A stretch of DNA of 64,000 nt from Acheta domesticus. Its lineage: Eukaryota > Arthropoda > Insecta > Orthoptera > Gryllidae. The stretch's first letter is position 1. The number at the start of each line of letters is the position of its first letter. The stretch covers positions 198,255,126 to 198,319,125 of the forward strand of contig JAHLJT010000631.1 of NCBI GenBank assembly GCA_031308135.1, read 5' to 3'. Under the pieces are notes generated by a model that saw only the letters and a program-made list of their open reading frames with translations, ran no database searches and was not told where the DNA came from. Made by a program: the position numbers and the translations under genes. Of this stretch, positions 1-13,200 are shown piece after piece.

Positions 1-780
1 TTGATTGGACATAGATTAGCTCCCAAACACTCATCTAGAAGAGGGGGAGGTCAAAGCCAATGAATCCAGACTCACAATACGTAACTTCTAGGAGTCACCT
101 GGACATGCTGGGATTCACACAATGAATAGAGTTAGACGAAGTATACCCCAACAAACAGAGACAGTAATAAAAGAGGGAAGGTGATATATGAAAAGGAGAG
201 CAAGAGAATTGAAAATGTAAGAAAGGAACGCATGAGAGCTTTCTCTGCATCCCTTGAAAGGGTGAGAAAGGACCCATTTTGATGTGAGCACTGTCTGAAA
301 ACAATCTTGTGCAATAGAAAGAGATCCTCTTTCAAAAATATTCTCCTGAAAAATTTCTGTGTTGTCCATTTTTTCCCATTTATCTGTAATTAGCTGAGAG
401 TAATATAAAAGTTTTAAAGCATGATAAATATCTTACAGTGTCAACTATAATTCTATACACTTGTGCTCCTTGAATTACATTACAGAGAGATATTATATTG
501 AGATGTAACATTGAATTACACAATTTCTGTCATTGGTAGTTTAGAAAATTGTATACTCTGAAATAACCAGCCTGCATTCTGCATTTGTTTAGACATTTAT
601 AGGCAACAGTTGTGTCTGTAATGTTTCTTCAAGGGTAGGATTACCCGTACAATAAATTGGAAAAATGTTTATATCGTGCAAATCTGCATATTGTTTTGTC
701 ATGTATTTTTCTATTGTATATGTAATAAGATAAGTCCCATGACATACCTTATGACCATTTGATAAATAGATAATGTAATC

Positions 781-829
<49 letters not shown>

Positions 830-1118
830 TGAAATTTCAGTGAAGGTTGTGAACATACTATAAGCTACATAAATAATGGAATTTGAAAAAGGAAGAAAAG
901 AATGTTAATGGGAAATAAACTACTCTTAATATGTTCATAATAACTTCGAAACTAATATCATCCAAAGCAGTATTTTTTTCATGTTAAGAGAATTCTTCCA
1001 ATATGTGGACATAAGTACTATAAACACTAATAAGCAATAAGATTTCAATTTTTCCAGAAGGTGTGAAATTGTAATTATACAATAATATAAGAGAAATTGA
1101 TATATAAAGTGCAAGTAC
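1..1118 (-). other. MTMR9 intron 5 (partial)
   Basis: AT-rich sequence between exon 5 and the left edge. Apart from a (TAA)n microsatellite at 781-829 I see no exon or recognisable element. The short open frames near 100-370 have no family resemblance. Confidence 0.6.
781..829. repeat. (TAA)n microsatellite
   Basis: About 16 perfect TAA units. Confidence 0.95.
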
Positions 1119-1268
1119 CTTTGCTGCTTGAGCTAGAGCTTGTGTGCGAGTATCAATGATGTATCCTCGTTTACCAGGCCCTAATACTGAATTGATGAGA
1201 CGCTCATCATCTTTGCATCTGCGACCAGATGGGCCTGTAAGAGGCTGAGAGCTTCGTAACAGCACACT
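1119..1268 (-). CDS. Mtmr9: MTMR9 coding exon 5
   Basis: 150 nt, 50 codons, phase 0 at both ends: SVLLRSSQPLTGPSGRRC through GKRGYIIDTRTQALAQAAK. Acceptor AATTACAG, donor GTACTT (weaker than the other donors). The rest of the gene lies left of position 1. Confidence 0.92.
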
Positions 1269-4200
1269 CTGTAATTGCCAAAAAATTTTAATAACAACTT
1301 CAATATAAACAAGAACTAGACAGAAAACTATAATAAAGGCATTTTCTAAATATTAATTTTTTTCCCTACAGAGTGTATGTACAGTCATTTCTGCAAAGTT
1401 TTGAAAACAAATGCCACAAAACAAATTGTAAAACTTATTACAATTTACATTTTACATTAAGTAAATGACAATTAAAAACAGGGCTGGAAAAAATCATGGA
1501 AAAAAAATAATTTTTTTTTAAAATTTAAATCAGATTTTTTTAAGTTGTATTAGATGTTTTTATTTTAAACCAAAATCATTAAGTGATTTATTTATCCTTC
1601 ATTACTTTAAAAGCAGAAAAATGTTTATAAAACATAAGTTTGTAAATTTATCATTAAATTATTCTAATTTTATAAAAAAAATTGAGATACTTTATATTTG
1701 AGGGGTCCAGTGCAATACCGTCCTAACCCACAATATCTTTATATTCGAGTTACTTATAGTTTCATGCTCTTGAAAACAACTGAATTCATCAAAAAACTTA
1801 AAATAATGTTATACAGTTTTTGAAATATTAAATTCTACTTAATCCTGTTATCGAAAAATACGGGGTATAATGGTTTTTACTCATGCACTTTCCCATTAAC
1901 CCTTTAACGGTCAGCGGAAAGTATGCTTCCCACTTAAATATGAATTTTATCAATATACACATAAAGAAAACAGTAAATATTATTAGTAACCAGTTCATAC
2001 CAGTAATATTAACTACTATTTTAGCTTTAACAATATTAATTTTGTTCTTTAAATGCGTATTGCCGACCGAAGTGGCTAAGAGGGTGTACCGAGTCCGCGC
2101 TTCGGTCCAACAGGTCGCGGGTTCGAATCCTGCCATGGGCATGGTTGTGTTGCCCCTTGTCTCTTGTGTATGTGTTGTCGTGGAGGGCCTCACATTCTGC
2201 TGATCCCAGATCAGAGGACCTTGTGTTGGTATCTAGTGTAAGGTGGAATTTGTATCCCTTCGGGACATAAAGGGTAACCAGCTGTAGGCTAGAAAAAGCC
2301 CTAGAGAGAGAAAAAAAAATCATAAGAAAAAAAATTATGTAATATTATCTATTCCTCATCCTCTGATTCCAATACTGTACTTATATTTTCTCAAGCTTAT
2401 AATCTCATCCATTATATTACAGTGTTTCAGTGCATCTCTGAAAATTTTCAAATCAGCTTTCTCTACAGCTAAAATGAAGGAACCTCTGTGAGACCCCCAA
2501 ATTCAAAACCACTTAAGAATGACACTTTTATGTGAATAACGACTGCAGTAGGACAAGACGCCTGTACAAGTTTTTCGCAAGTGTGAAAATTTCACACAAG
2601 AAAAAACGCCACTGACTTAGTGATTGATAGATGAAGATATCAGAATAACACAACAACTTGTTTGTTCACAAGGAATCTCCTGCTATGTTTGAGTGTAATC
2701 TGCGGTCCCATAGAGCTGTCTTTACGTAATATTACTTTCTTAGTCCCTTTTTGTTCTCTCTTCCCTTCTACATAAGTGCAAATGTCTAAATCTCGAATTG
2801 TTTTCACTGATACCACTTCAAGATTCAAAAGAGGTTTACAATAGTATTTTGTAGAGACAGCATTACAGGTAAAATAAATTCATAGTTGTCATACCAAATA
2901 GTCATGTGTAATCAAGATTACAAAGAAAAGATAGTTTCCTTCCATGTAAGTACTGATTTAATTTTACTTAGAATAAAAGAATAAATTATTTTAATTATTA
3001 ATTTTTTTACAATAATTACTTTTAAAGGGCAATTTTTCAATTTTTTCTGTGTTTTTACACCCATTCTTTAGCCAGAATAAATGCCTTTTTTGTATGCATT
3101 ATTTTAGAAAAAAAAATGCCTTTGTGCGTACCTATTTGAGGTAAAATAAATGCCTGAAATTACAAGTTCCAGTTATAAAGCAATGGTTAAGTGAAGATCT
3201 CAAGATTAACACGAACTTAATATTATATGCTTTTAGTTCCAGTTTTTGGTTAATCATTTACAGTAATGTGTCTTGTTTCAACAATTCCTGTGTTACAAAT
3301 TCACATCCAAAGATAAAAGAAAATTGTATGAATCATTTAATGTAACATAATCATCATCATCACCGTCATCATCAACAACAACAACATTAGTAAGGTTTAG
3401 GTCCTCAAGACCTGTTCCTTGTTTCCAGTATTCCCCTCCACCAGTTCATGTGTTCCTGAGCCCTCCCTACGTTTTCTTGGTCTGCAGGGGTCTCTCTTTC
3501 CTCTTGCTCTAAAGCTTATTACCATCTTTTGAAGTCTGCTTGATTACATTATTTTTATATGTTTTATACATTCTCTTATACATTATTAATATAATTTCAT
3601 TAGTTAACATAATTATTATATTTCCAAAGTTACTATTTAAAGAAAATGTTTTAGAAGGTTAAGAAGTCCCTTTATTCTTGTAGGAATTTTTTTTTTATTC
3701 TGCAATGATATTTTTTAATTTTATTAAGTACTGTAGAACTCTATGAAGTTAAAAATATACACCAAGTTAATTCCAATGGTATGAGAAACAAGCAATGATT
3801 TTAGAGTTTTGATTCTTACCCCTCCTTCATGTCGATAACTGAGAACTGGAAAGCGGCCACCTTCACGGAATGCGGCAGCAGCCATAATAGTTTCATCATC
3901 CACACTGCGAGGAACAACCACTGTACTTGGGTATGTGGGGCAAACCTAAGGAGAAAAAAAACAACATTTCATTATGAACACATGAGAACGAGCATGGGCA
4001 TTAAACTTGTCACCATTCAAGTATTCACACACCATTGTCATATGAAACATTTGAATTAACGCAAAATCAAATTACATTTTGCTTATATAATTCTACATTA
4101 CATAATTCTTATTACCTGTCAGTGACTTCTCCTCAACTGTATTATTTAAGTTAATATATTTTTCCAGGTAATACTACATTAATAAGTAGTAAACCAAAAT

Positions 4201-7200
4201 TAATTAGTGAACATCATTAAAAAAAGTTAGAATCTCTACCTCAAATCTCAGTATATCAAAAACAACTTGAATTTAAACAATAATTTAAAAAATTTAATTT
4301 ATTTCCTTCATTGCAATAAGTTTAACATAAATGATAAAACTAACATTTTGTGAAATAATCAACCTATCAATCAAACTCTGTCATAAATTCTTTGAAATAA
4401 ATATTGATGAAAACTTAACTTACAGTAAATGTGGACACAGTATATACAAAAGCAAGTTCAAATTTATTTCTAATAACAATTTGTTCCAAATACTTAACAA
4501 TATTTTTAATACATTTCATACCTTTATATTATAAAATAATACATCCACACATTCAATATGGCATTGAAATTTGGGGTGGTATACCTAACACCAAATACGA
4601 ACAGAATCAAATAGTTACAAAAAAACACCTCCTTTATTACCTATAACATAATGATTCTTGCAGTAACCGCTCTGCCTACAGAATAATGATACTCTTAATA
4701 ATTGCTCAAGTCTAAAGTTTCAACAAAACAATGGACATGTGATATGCAAAACATCTCAACTCATTCAGTCACAAACACACTCCTCAGTGTGGTTCTTCTC
4801 ACCATCAACCTGCAGTTACTGAAATGCCCATCTCAACTAAAAATTCTTATATTGTTAAATTATATTGTAATATAACACCAGAGATTCTAAAGCATCTACT
4901 TGCTGTTAGCAGCTGACCAGTGAGACAAACACTGTATTTAGGCTCTTTGAGGGGCCCCTTCCACCATCTTCACCTTCATCTTTTCATCATCATCTTTATC
5001 TTTATTTGAAGATGCTGTTGATGCTCTCCTCTGAAGTACTTCATCTGACCCCTCACCATCAACCTGTTCAGGAAAGGAGACCCTACCACTAGCTACACTC
5101 CCACAAACATGGCTCTAAGGATCATGGGAGTACTCATGCTCCAACTACAAGGTCATATCCTCCCTAGTTAGTTACTTAATGCCTTATTTTATGTGGTGAA
5201 ATTCAGGCTATCACACCTGCTCTTCCATCTGATGACAAATTCCACATCACCCCCTTCAACATCTTGCAGAGAAAGAAGGAATTACTCGGGTGATGAAACG
5301 CGATTTTGAATTTAGCTCAGAGGCTTCTTTTAGGCTTGAGGATCTTTTATATACATTACATCTTCAACATGGGCCTTACATCCCCTAGGAAGGATTTTTA
5401 TTACTCTTTGAACTAGTTGGCTTTGATTATGTTTGAAACCACAAATTTGGGTACAAGAGTTTGATACACAGTTATACCAATGAATCCACAAAAGGAGCAT
5501 TCTCATCTCCTAAATTCACAACTGATTGTTACTGGTTGAAAATCTATTCCACATTGAAACCAGCTTCCTATGGAACAGATTAATTGACTTCTATGCATCT
5601 GCCATCTCATGCAAACATTGATTTGCCATAACTAGGTGGATGTTTCCACTTCAAAATGATAATTTTTAAGGATACAGACAATATTACTGACGTTCAGTGT
5701 GCTATACAAGTCAGATCAACTCAAAACTTAAAAAAAATACTTTAATAATATTAATTTAAAATAAAATTTAATTCAAAGGTGAGTCCTGAACATCACAAGA
5801 ACAATTTTTTTAACTAAATGAAAATTGATCATTATAATTTTAAAATGAATAATTTAACTGTTACAGGAAGAAGTGGAAGAATGAGAAAACATTTATTCCT
5901 GAAACATTTTTAAACACGCTAGTAAAATGTACTTGTAATGAAAGCATTTAAGTCTAAAGGAAAACTTTTATGGCATGTGAAGTGTACTGTCCTTTTGTCA
6001 ACATAATAATAATTATTTTGTAAACAATTGACGATAAAAAAAAATCATTACATTTAAAAAGTAACAAATATTATATAAAAAATATTCATGATGTGCGATA
6101 TTTAAAAACTAGATGTCCTACAATAGCACATACCTTCTCTCATTATTTCTATCTTCAATTTTCAAAAATGCAGAGTGCAACAAAAATGAGACCTATGCCA
6201 ATTTTTTAAGCACTCTGTTCTATCCACAGCAAAAAATTGAAGAAAAAATTCAAAGCCATTTTTGAAAACAAAATTATAAATTGCATTAAATTCAATTCAC
6301 GTCATTTTTTCATCCTTTGTGCTATCTGAAAAAAATGTTTAATAATTACATTTTGAGCCATTTCTGAGAATTTGTTTAAAATGTGACTTTATGCAAAGTA
6401 CCATCTTCTTCTTCTTCTTCGTCCTTTAATTCCTTTCAGAGCATAGGGCCTTGGCAAAGGATCTCCATCTTACTCAGTTTTTCTGCAACAGGTATGATTT
6501 GTTTCCATGTCATACCAGACTCCTGGATCTCTCCTTCCACTGTCCTTCTCCATGATGTTCTCGGCTGATTCCCACCTTGGCTTCTACTCCCTTGTGGGTT
6601 CCAACATAGTGCTTCTCTCTCAATTGAATTTCGGGGTTTCCTTAAAGTATGTCCTATCCAGTTCCGCGTTTTATTTGCATTGCTATTGATGGTTCATTGG
6701 CTTTCTTCAGCCATTCTTCATTTGTTACTACTTGTGGCCACCTAATGTTTAGGATTTATCATAGACATTGGTTTATGAATACTTGTAGCAAAGTACCATC
6801 AAAATCAAAACATCCATTTCACACTTACAGGGTCTTGAGTTTGTTCTGATCAACAGGGAAGTATGAATTCAGAAGCTAGAATTGCACACAGACAGATGTT
6901 TTGCTGAAGAAAACAATTTTCTTGTTTTCAGGCCCCACAAAACATGGATTTTGACAGCGTAAAGTGTGAGAGGAAGTATTTTACCGTATATAGAAATAAG
7001 ATTCTTCCATTTTTTCAATACAAGGGCCCCACAATACTGATTTTTCTGTCAAATAATCAGCTATTTCTGCTGCAGCATTACAAAACTTTCTCTTTACTAT
7101 GTAAGTATACACAGGAAGGCAAGAAAGTAAAACAGAGGCGTAAGGACAGCGTCTTGAGTCAGTGTGTATTTACTTTGCACAATTCACTGATACAACCACT

Positions 7201-10200
7201 TACTTTAACTTCTCGTGGTCTGTCATGCAAATAGCTAGCAATGAGTGTATGTCCATCACCTCTAATGCCAATTTATCCAAAATTTTCTCATGATTTAGTT
7301 TCTAATGCCTTAGCCAAATCTAAAAAAGGTTAAACAACTGGTATACTTTTACTTCAAGTTTCTCATAAAGTCCATTATACAGTTTAAAGTATTTCCAATT
7401 CCCAATTTGTTCATAAAACCATAGTATTTTTGGATATATATATTTGATTGTTGTATAAAATTTGAAGTTGCTTTGATGGATTATTTTTTTGAAGATCTTA
7501 TGATTAAAAATTAGTGATATTAGTCTGCAATTTGAGATTACACTATTACTACTTATTTTGAAGTTTGGAGTTATATTGGCAAATTTTTTGGCATCTGGCC
7601 TCTCTGATTTTTCAACATTCCAAACCAGAGCAATGTCAATGAAATCAAAAAGTATTTTAATTATCTTATTGATAATGTCAACACCATGAGTTTTCAACTT
7701 ATTTTATTAATAATACTATTGACATACTTATTTGTTGGAAATATAAACATTGTTTAAAGTACGCTTCTGAAAAAGCTAATCTACAATTAAGAGATTTTTG
7801 CATTTTACTACTAAGTATGGATCCTATATTGTAGAAGTAAGAATCCATTCATTAGTACTGAGAAATAGTATACAAATATCGAATTTGTTGGCTATTTTCA
7901 CCAAAGATATTGTTTTTTGCCTTCTTACCAAGTATCCTGTTTTTTAACATTCCACAAATTTCTTCAATTAATCTTGTTTTGTATAATGTATACTATATCA
8001 CAGATTAATTTCACATCTTTTCACTCTATCTAAGATTGTGGAATAACGTTTGCATTCAAACTTTATTACATAGGTCACTCCAAAAGTAATGCACACGAAT
8101 TTTTTTATAAATTCATTTTCTTTTCTACGTCTTTACTCTTTACAGATTTTGAATTATCACTCTTCTTGCTTGAATTCATATTTATTTCAACCTTACTCAA
8201 TTGTTGCTCTCGTACCACTCATTTAAGATGACTGCTGCATTACATATTCGTCATTAGTAATGTGCTGTGAGAACAAGAAAGTCAAAAACACTCACAAGAG
8301 GTTAAAAATGTGAATGGAGATGATGATGTTGATCACAGAGTTAGTCGATGGGATTATCTGGTGAATTAGGGCAAGCAAATACTCAAGATGTCCCGTGCAG
8401 AGGCAGACCACGCTCTTCACGTTTTCCTGACAATGTGCAGTGCCTTCACAATCTCATTTTGGCTGACAAAAGTGTGCCTTCACAATCTCATTTTGGCCGA
8501 CAAAAGTGTAACCGTGAAAGAATTGTCAATAAAAGTGGGTATAGGAGAAGCGAGTATGGACAGAATATTGAAAGAACTGCAACTGAAAAAGATTTCTGTC
8601 AGGTGATTTCCAGGAGATGATTACTTCAGGATGAAGGGTGCTAAACAGGGGCTCAGACGTTCTGGCGCAGGCTTCTACCTTATGGGTATACATGCCCATC
8701 TTCAAAGGTGTCATGAAGCTGTAGAAATAGATGGAGATAATGTGGAGAGGTGACTTTTTGTTCCTCAAAGATGGATCAACATACTGTAAAAATAGCACAG
8801 TAATAGAAAATAAATTGAATGTTTAAAAATTGTTGTGCATTACTTCTAGAGTGACCCACATATATTACAATAACAATTGGATTTCCATAAATAATATAAT
8901 AGTTTCTTTTTGTTATAAGAATTTAAAATTGTTTTGGTAATCCATTTGCCTCTTGAAATGGCTTTTGGTTGTTTTCTAATTTAGTTTTGGTCTTGGGCAT
9001 GCCAGAACATTTACTAGGATTGTTTGAAGTATCATTAGGATCTTGGATTGACCATATGAAAGACAATAAAATTTAGATAAATTTTAGAAGCTCATCATCA
9101 TCATTATGAACTTTCGAGGTTTAGGCCACTTGGCCTGTTCCTTCTTTTCAGTATTGCCTCAATCACTATTGAGGTGTTCCTGGTCCGTCCACCTCCTCTT
9201 CGGTTTCCCTGGTTCTTTTCTTCCCCATAGCTTGTATCTCATTGCCATTTTTGGGTATCTCTTGGGTTTCCTTCTTTTTGTGTGTTTATGCTATTTTATT
9301 CAGTGCTTCTCTATTCGCTGGACGATGTTCTTTATTTTAAGTCTTTTTCTTATGTGTTCATTTCTTATCCTATTTTTCCTTGAGATCTTTAATACCGATC
9401 TTAAATAGCTCATTTGGGCTGCTTCAATCCTTTGCTTGTCTCTTTGTCCAAATACCCAAGTTTCACTAACATATAATAGGTTTGGTTTGGATACAATGCT
9501 ATGCGGTCTAATTTTTGTTTTGAAAATGTCTTTTGAAGTATTTATTAATTTTGTTGCATTTAGCCACTTTTGTATCTATGTATTTCTCTAGTAAGCTATT
9601 TCTTTTTATTTATTTTGTTTCACTTTTGTAGTTTATAGATTTAAAATGTGATTTTTTGAATGCTTTAATTTATTTGTAATAGATAGATAAATAGGGTAGT
9701 GATCCTTGAATAAATTATAAAATTTAAATGGTTTCGTTGTTTTCAACAGAGTTAGTTAAGATAAAAATATTTTCAACACGTGATAATTCATTAATATTAA
9801 GAACAGATGGTCTACTAGAAGTAGGAAAGCCAGACTTGAAAAAAGTATATAAAACTCATCCCTGCTATGTCCTGCTCAACATCTCTTTTCATGTTATTGA
9901 CTACTATTTCTTGAATAAGCTGAAGTTTCATTGATCCTCTTTGTTATGAACCAATATAAGATTTCAAGTTTAACTGTTAAATGTGTACTGCATGAAAGAG
10001 TTTTTGAAAGATTTTTTATGGTAAGACTGACTTAAATTCAAGAATACATCATTATTTGTCTCAAAATCAATTGGCAATATAAGCTTCCCACATCAATTGG
10101 AAACTATGTAAGAAATATCTTGAGGGCAATAGTTTCTCAAGAGGTTTTATCCAGAAAAATAAAAAAAAGGAGGCATTATTAAACCACAAATGAGGAATAA

Positions 10201-13200
10201 TTAAATACAAGTTATTAAAATTCGCAAGCATTAGTTATTCTAGATTTATCAAATGTCCTTTTATTTGAAATGTAATTGTAATTATGTGTATTGCAGAACA
10301 TGAAATGATATCTCATGCTTAGAATCAGTGGTGGCTCGTGGGGTGAAATTGTGGAAAAATTCTATCCTCATTACATATTTTACTCCACGAATTTCTAGAA
10401 AAAATACAGTCCACTCTTAAGGGGACACAAATTTCTGAAAAAATACTGTTCACTCTTAAGGTCATGTTCAATGTGTTAATTTCATATTTAACATAAATAT
10501 GCTTTTTGTTCAAGCTTATGAGGAGAGTAATAATTATTTTCATATAACATTTACATACTAACTTTATGTTGTCATGGTGGGATTCCAAAAAATTTATCCA
10601 TCATTGTACAGGAAAATTAACTGACATTATGGTTCAATGGATTGTGCTACAGTGTTTGCTGAATTATGCTTAACTCTGCACCAGGCATTCCAGCCCCTAA
10701 TATACATGAAGTATTCACCTCATTGCTTCACTTCCTAACTAAATGTGTCCTGTTTTGACACACTTCACTTCATGTCACAAAACAAAGTGTTACAATTTGT
10801 GCATTGCCAGGATGCAAATAAGCAAGCATAAGAGAATCGTGAAAGAAAAAAAAAGATGTACTACACACAGATTTTAAAAGCAGTAGTTATATGTAAGCTC
10901 CTTCTTTATAATTAAATCACATTTATCATTTGTAGGAAAAATGATACTTCACTTCCTTAACCTGACGAGCCAGCACTGCTTAGCACATTTTTCAATTTCT
11001 CTTTAAATAATTTTTTTTTTTTTAAAGAAACTCACAGAGAAATCTTTGTTGACATAGCTGAATCTCCATTCATCACTCTGAGCTGTCACAAGCTGAGAAA
11101 ATTCTGTTTCTGGTCTGAATGCAGTCCATCCATCTTCAAGAATAGGAAACATGGGCCGATAGAAAAATGGATATTGTTTGGTTGGTTCATCTATAAAAAC
11201 GTAAAGACACAATTGACTTTATCTCAACTATTTAAGAAACAGTTTTTACCCAAAAATCATCATGTATGAAGAATTCTTTTTTTTTTAATACAAAAAGCAT
11301 ACTATCTAGGGTTGGAAAAACTCATGATTTTTTTAATAAAAAAAGTTTATTTATTTTATTTAAATCAGATTTATTTGATTTACAAAAGATTTTTGAAAAC
11401 TGTATTAGATGTTTTTACTTTAAACCAAAATTCTTAGTTATTTATGTATCCTTAATTATTTTAAAAGCTGAAAAAAGATTATAAAAACATCAGTTTTTTA
11501 AATTTATCATTAAATGAGTGTTAATTCATTTTTTTAAATAGATACTATGTATTTGAGGGATCCGGTACTGTCCTCACCCACAAAAGCTTTAAATTTGAGT
11601 TACTTGAAGTTTTGTGCTCTTGAAACACTTCTCTTGCATCCACATTACCTAATAAACTTGTGGCACCATCTATTGGCTTGATTAAAAAAATGGCAATGTT
11701 GGTTCAAAGAAATTTTAAAATCTTTTTTGTGCAATACTGCCCTAATCAAAAAGCACTTATTTTTTAAAAAAACTGAATTCATCAAAAAAATTATAACAAT
11801 GGTAGATAGTTTTTGAAATATTAAATTCTATTTAATAGTTGTCTGTTATTGAAAAATATGGAGTATAATGCTTGTTACTTGCACACTTTCCCATTAACTC
11901 TTTTAACGGCCAGTGGGGGTAAGCTTCCCACTTAAAATGGAATTTAATCAATGTACACAAAGAAAACAGTTAATATTGTTAAAACTAGTAAGTTTAACTA
12001 CCATTTTATTAGTTTCAACAATATTAATTTTGCTCTTTAAATGAGTTTTAATAAAATTTCCTTTTTATTAATATTCATTATCTTTAAGATTTACTTCAAG
12101 TGGCTTTAGCAAACATTTTAATACAAATCTAGAATTGTGGACACAGTTGAAACTTTAAACGTGTTTTTCTCTGAACTAACTTAGTATATGTTAGGGCGGT
12201 ATTGCTGCTAAATTAGTTTTTAGACAATTAAATGCTGGATAAAAACTAATCAACCATGCCTAATAGTATACGACACTACTACAAATTGTTGACTATTTTT
12301 TGTTTCATATGTTTGTTCATTTTATTGTATATTACAATGTATTTTAATTTCTCAAAATTGTTCAATTATGTGAAAAAGTTTTTAAGAAATATAATATATT
12401 CTTAAGGTTGTTGATGATGCAGTTTTTTTTTTTGAGTGATAAATAATGAAAGATTAGTGGTCATGAAAGGAATGATGGTTCAGTTTCAATGTAAGCTCTG
12501 AGATCATCACATCATTCCACAATCATGTATAGAAAAGACCTTCCAAACCTGCAGCCTTCGCACACTTGCATAATGCTCTGGAATGCATGCATGAGATGAC
12601 ATCAAATTATATTTTTTTCATTAGTTTGCGAAGCTTAATAATTTGTCAAGAAGGAATGAAAATAATTCTGTTGTATTTTCAAGTTGTGGCATTTTCCTTG
12701 TCAGATAGAGAAGAAAGTAACAAAAAATTTGTTTAAAAAGCATGTAATGACTTATTCATATGCATCAGAAATTTGGGAAAAAATATGTATCAGAAAGTTT
12801 CATGGGGCCCTGTGATGAACAAGAAAGAAGAAAATAATCAAGCCCTTTCTTAATCCTGCGATCAAGCTGCAACTCTAAACACATGAAAAAAATGTTACAC
12901 CGAAATTTGTTTGATACATAGACCCATTCACAAGAGCTGAAAAAGAAAGGACTATTTAATTGTGAAATAATGGAAGCAATTATTAAATTGTTAAAAACAT
13001 TTTCAATAGTGTTTTTGAATCACATGTACGGGGCTTTTGCAAAAAGCTGAACAATATGCACACGATGAACGTAATGATTTAATGGAAGATTAGGACTCCC
13101 TAAAGCTTCTGCCCAAACATTGGCATTAAATATAAAAATGTACTTGTTTCAGATACAGAATTTGCTTGGGATAAACAACATTAAAGGAATATGTTCCATA

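Larger units (their letters stand above)
1269..3819 (-). other. MTMR9 intron 4
   Basis: Contains dispersed-repeat copy 1 (1480-2062), a SINE inserted at its end (2063-2335) and a LINE 3' end near 3345-3515. The rest, about 2340-3340 and 3520-3819, is AT-rich with nothing recognisable. Confidence 0.7.
3946..11035 (-). other. MTMR9 intron 3
   Basis: 7.1 kb packed with transposon remnants, listed separately: jockey-like LINE (4331-4660), LINE with target-site duplication (6393-6800), family-G repeat (6890-7125), jockey-like LINE (7225-7700), mariner (8073-8856) and RTE-like LINE (9092-9490). The stretches 4660-6390 and 9500-11035 are AT-rich with no gene I can support. 4900-5250 is less AT-rich and may be another old retroposon. 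Confidence 0.6.

Noticed and set aside
2063..2143. tRNA gene
   Set aside because: Box A and B are good, but the arms pair poorly for a mature tRNA and a SINE body with an A-tail follows.
4900..5250. Possible retroposon fragment
   Set aside because: Composition differs from the flanks and the wording resembles insect repeats, but no end, motif or second copy in the window supports it.
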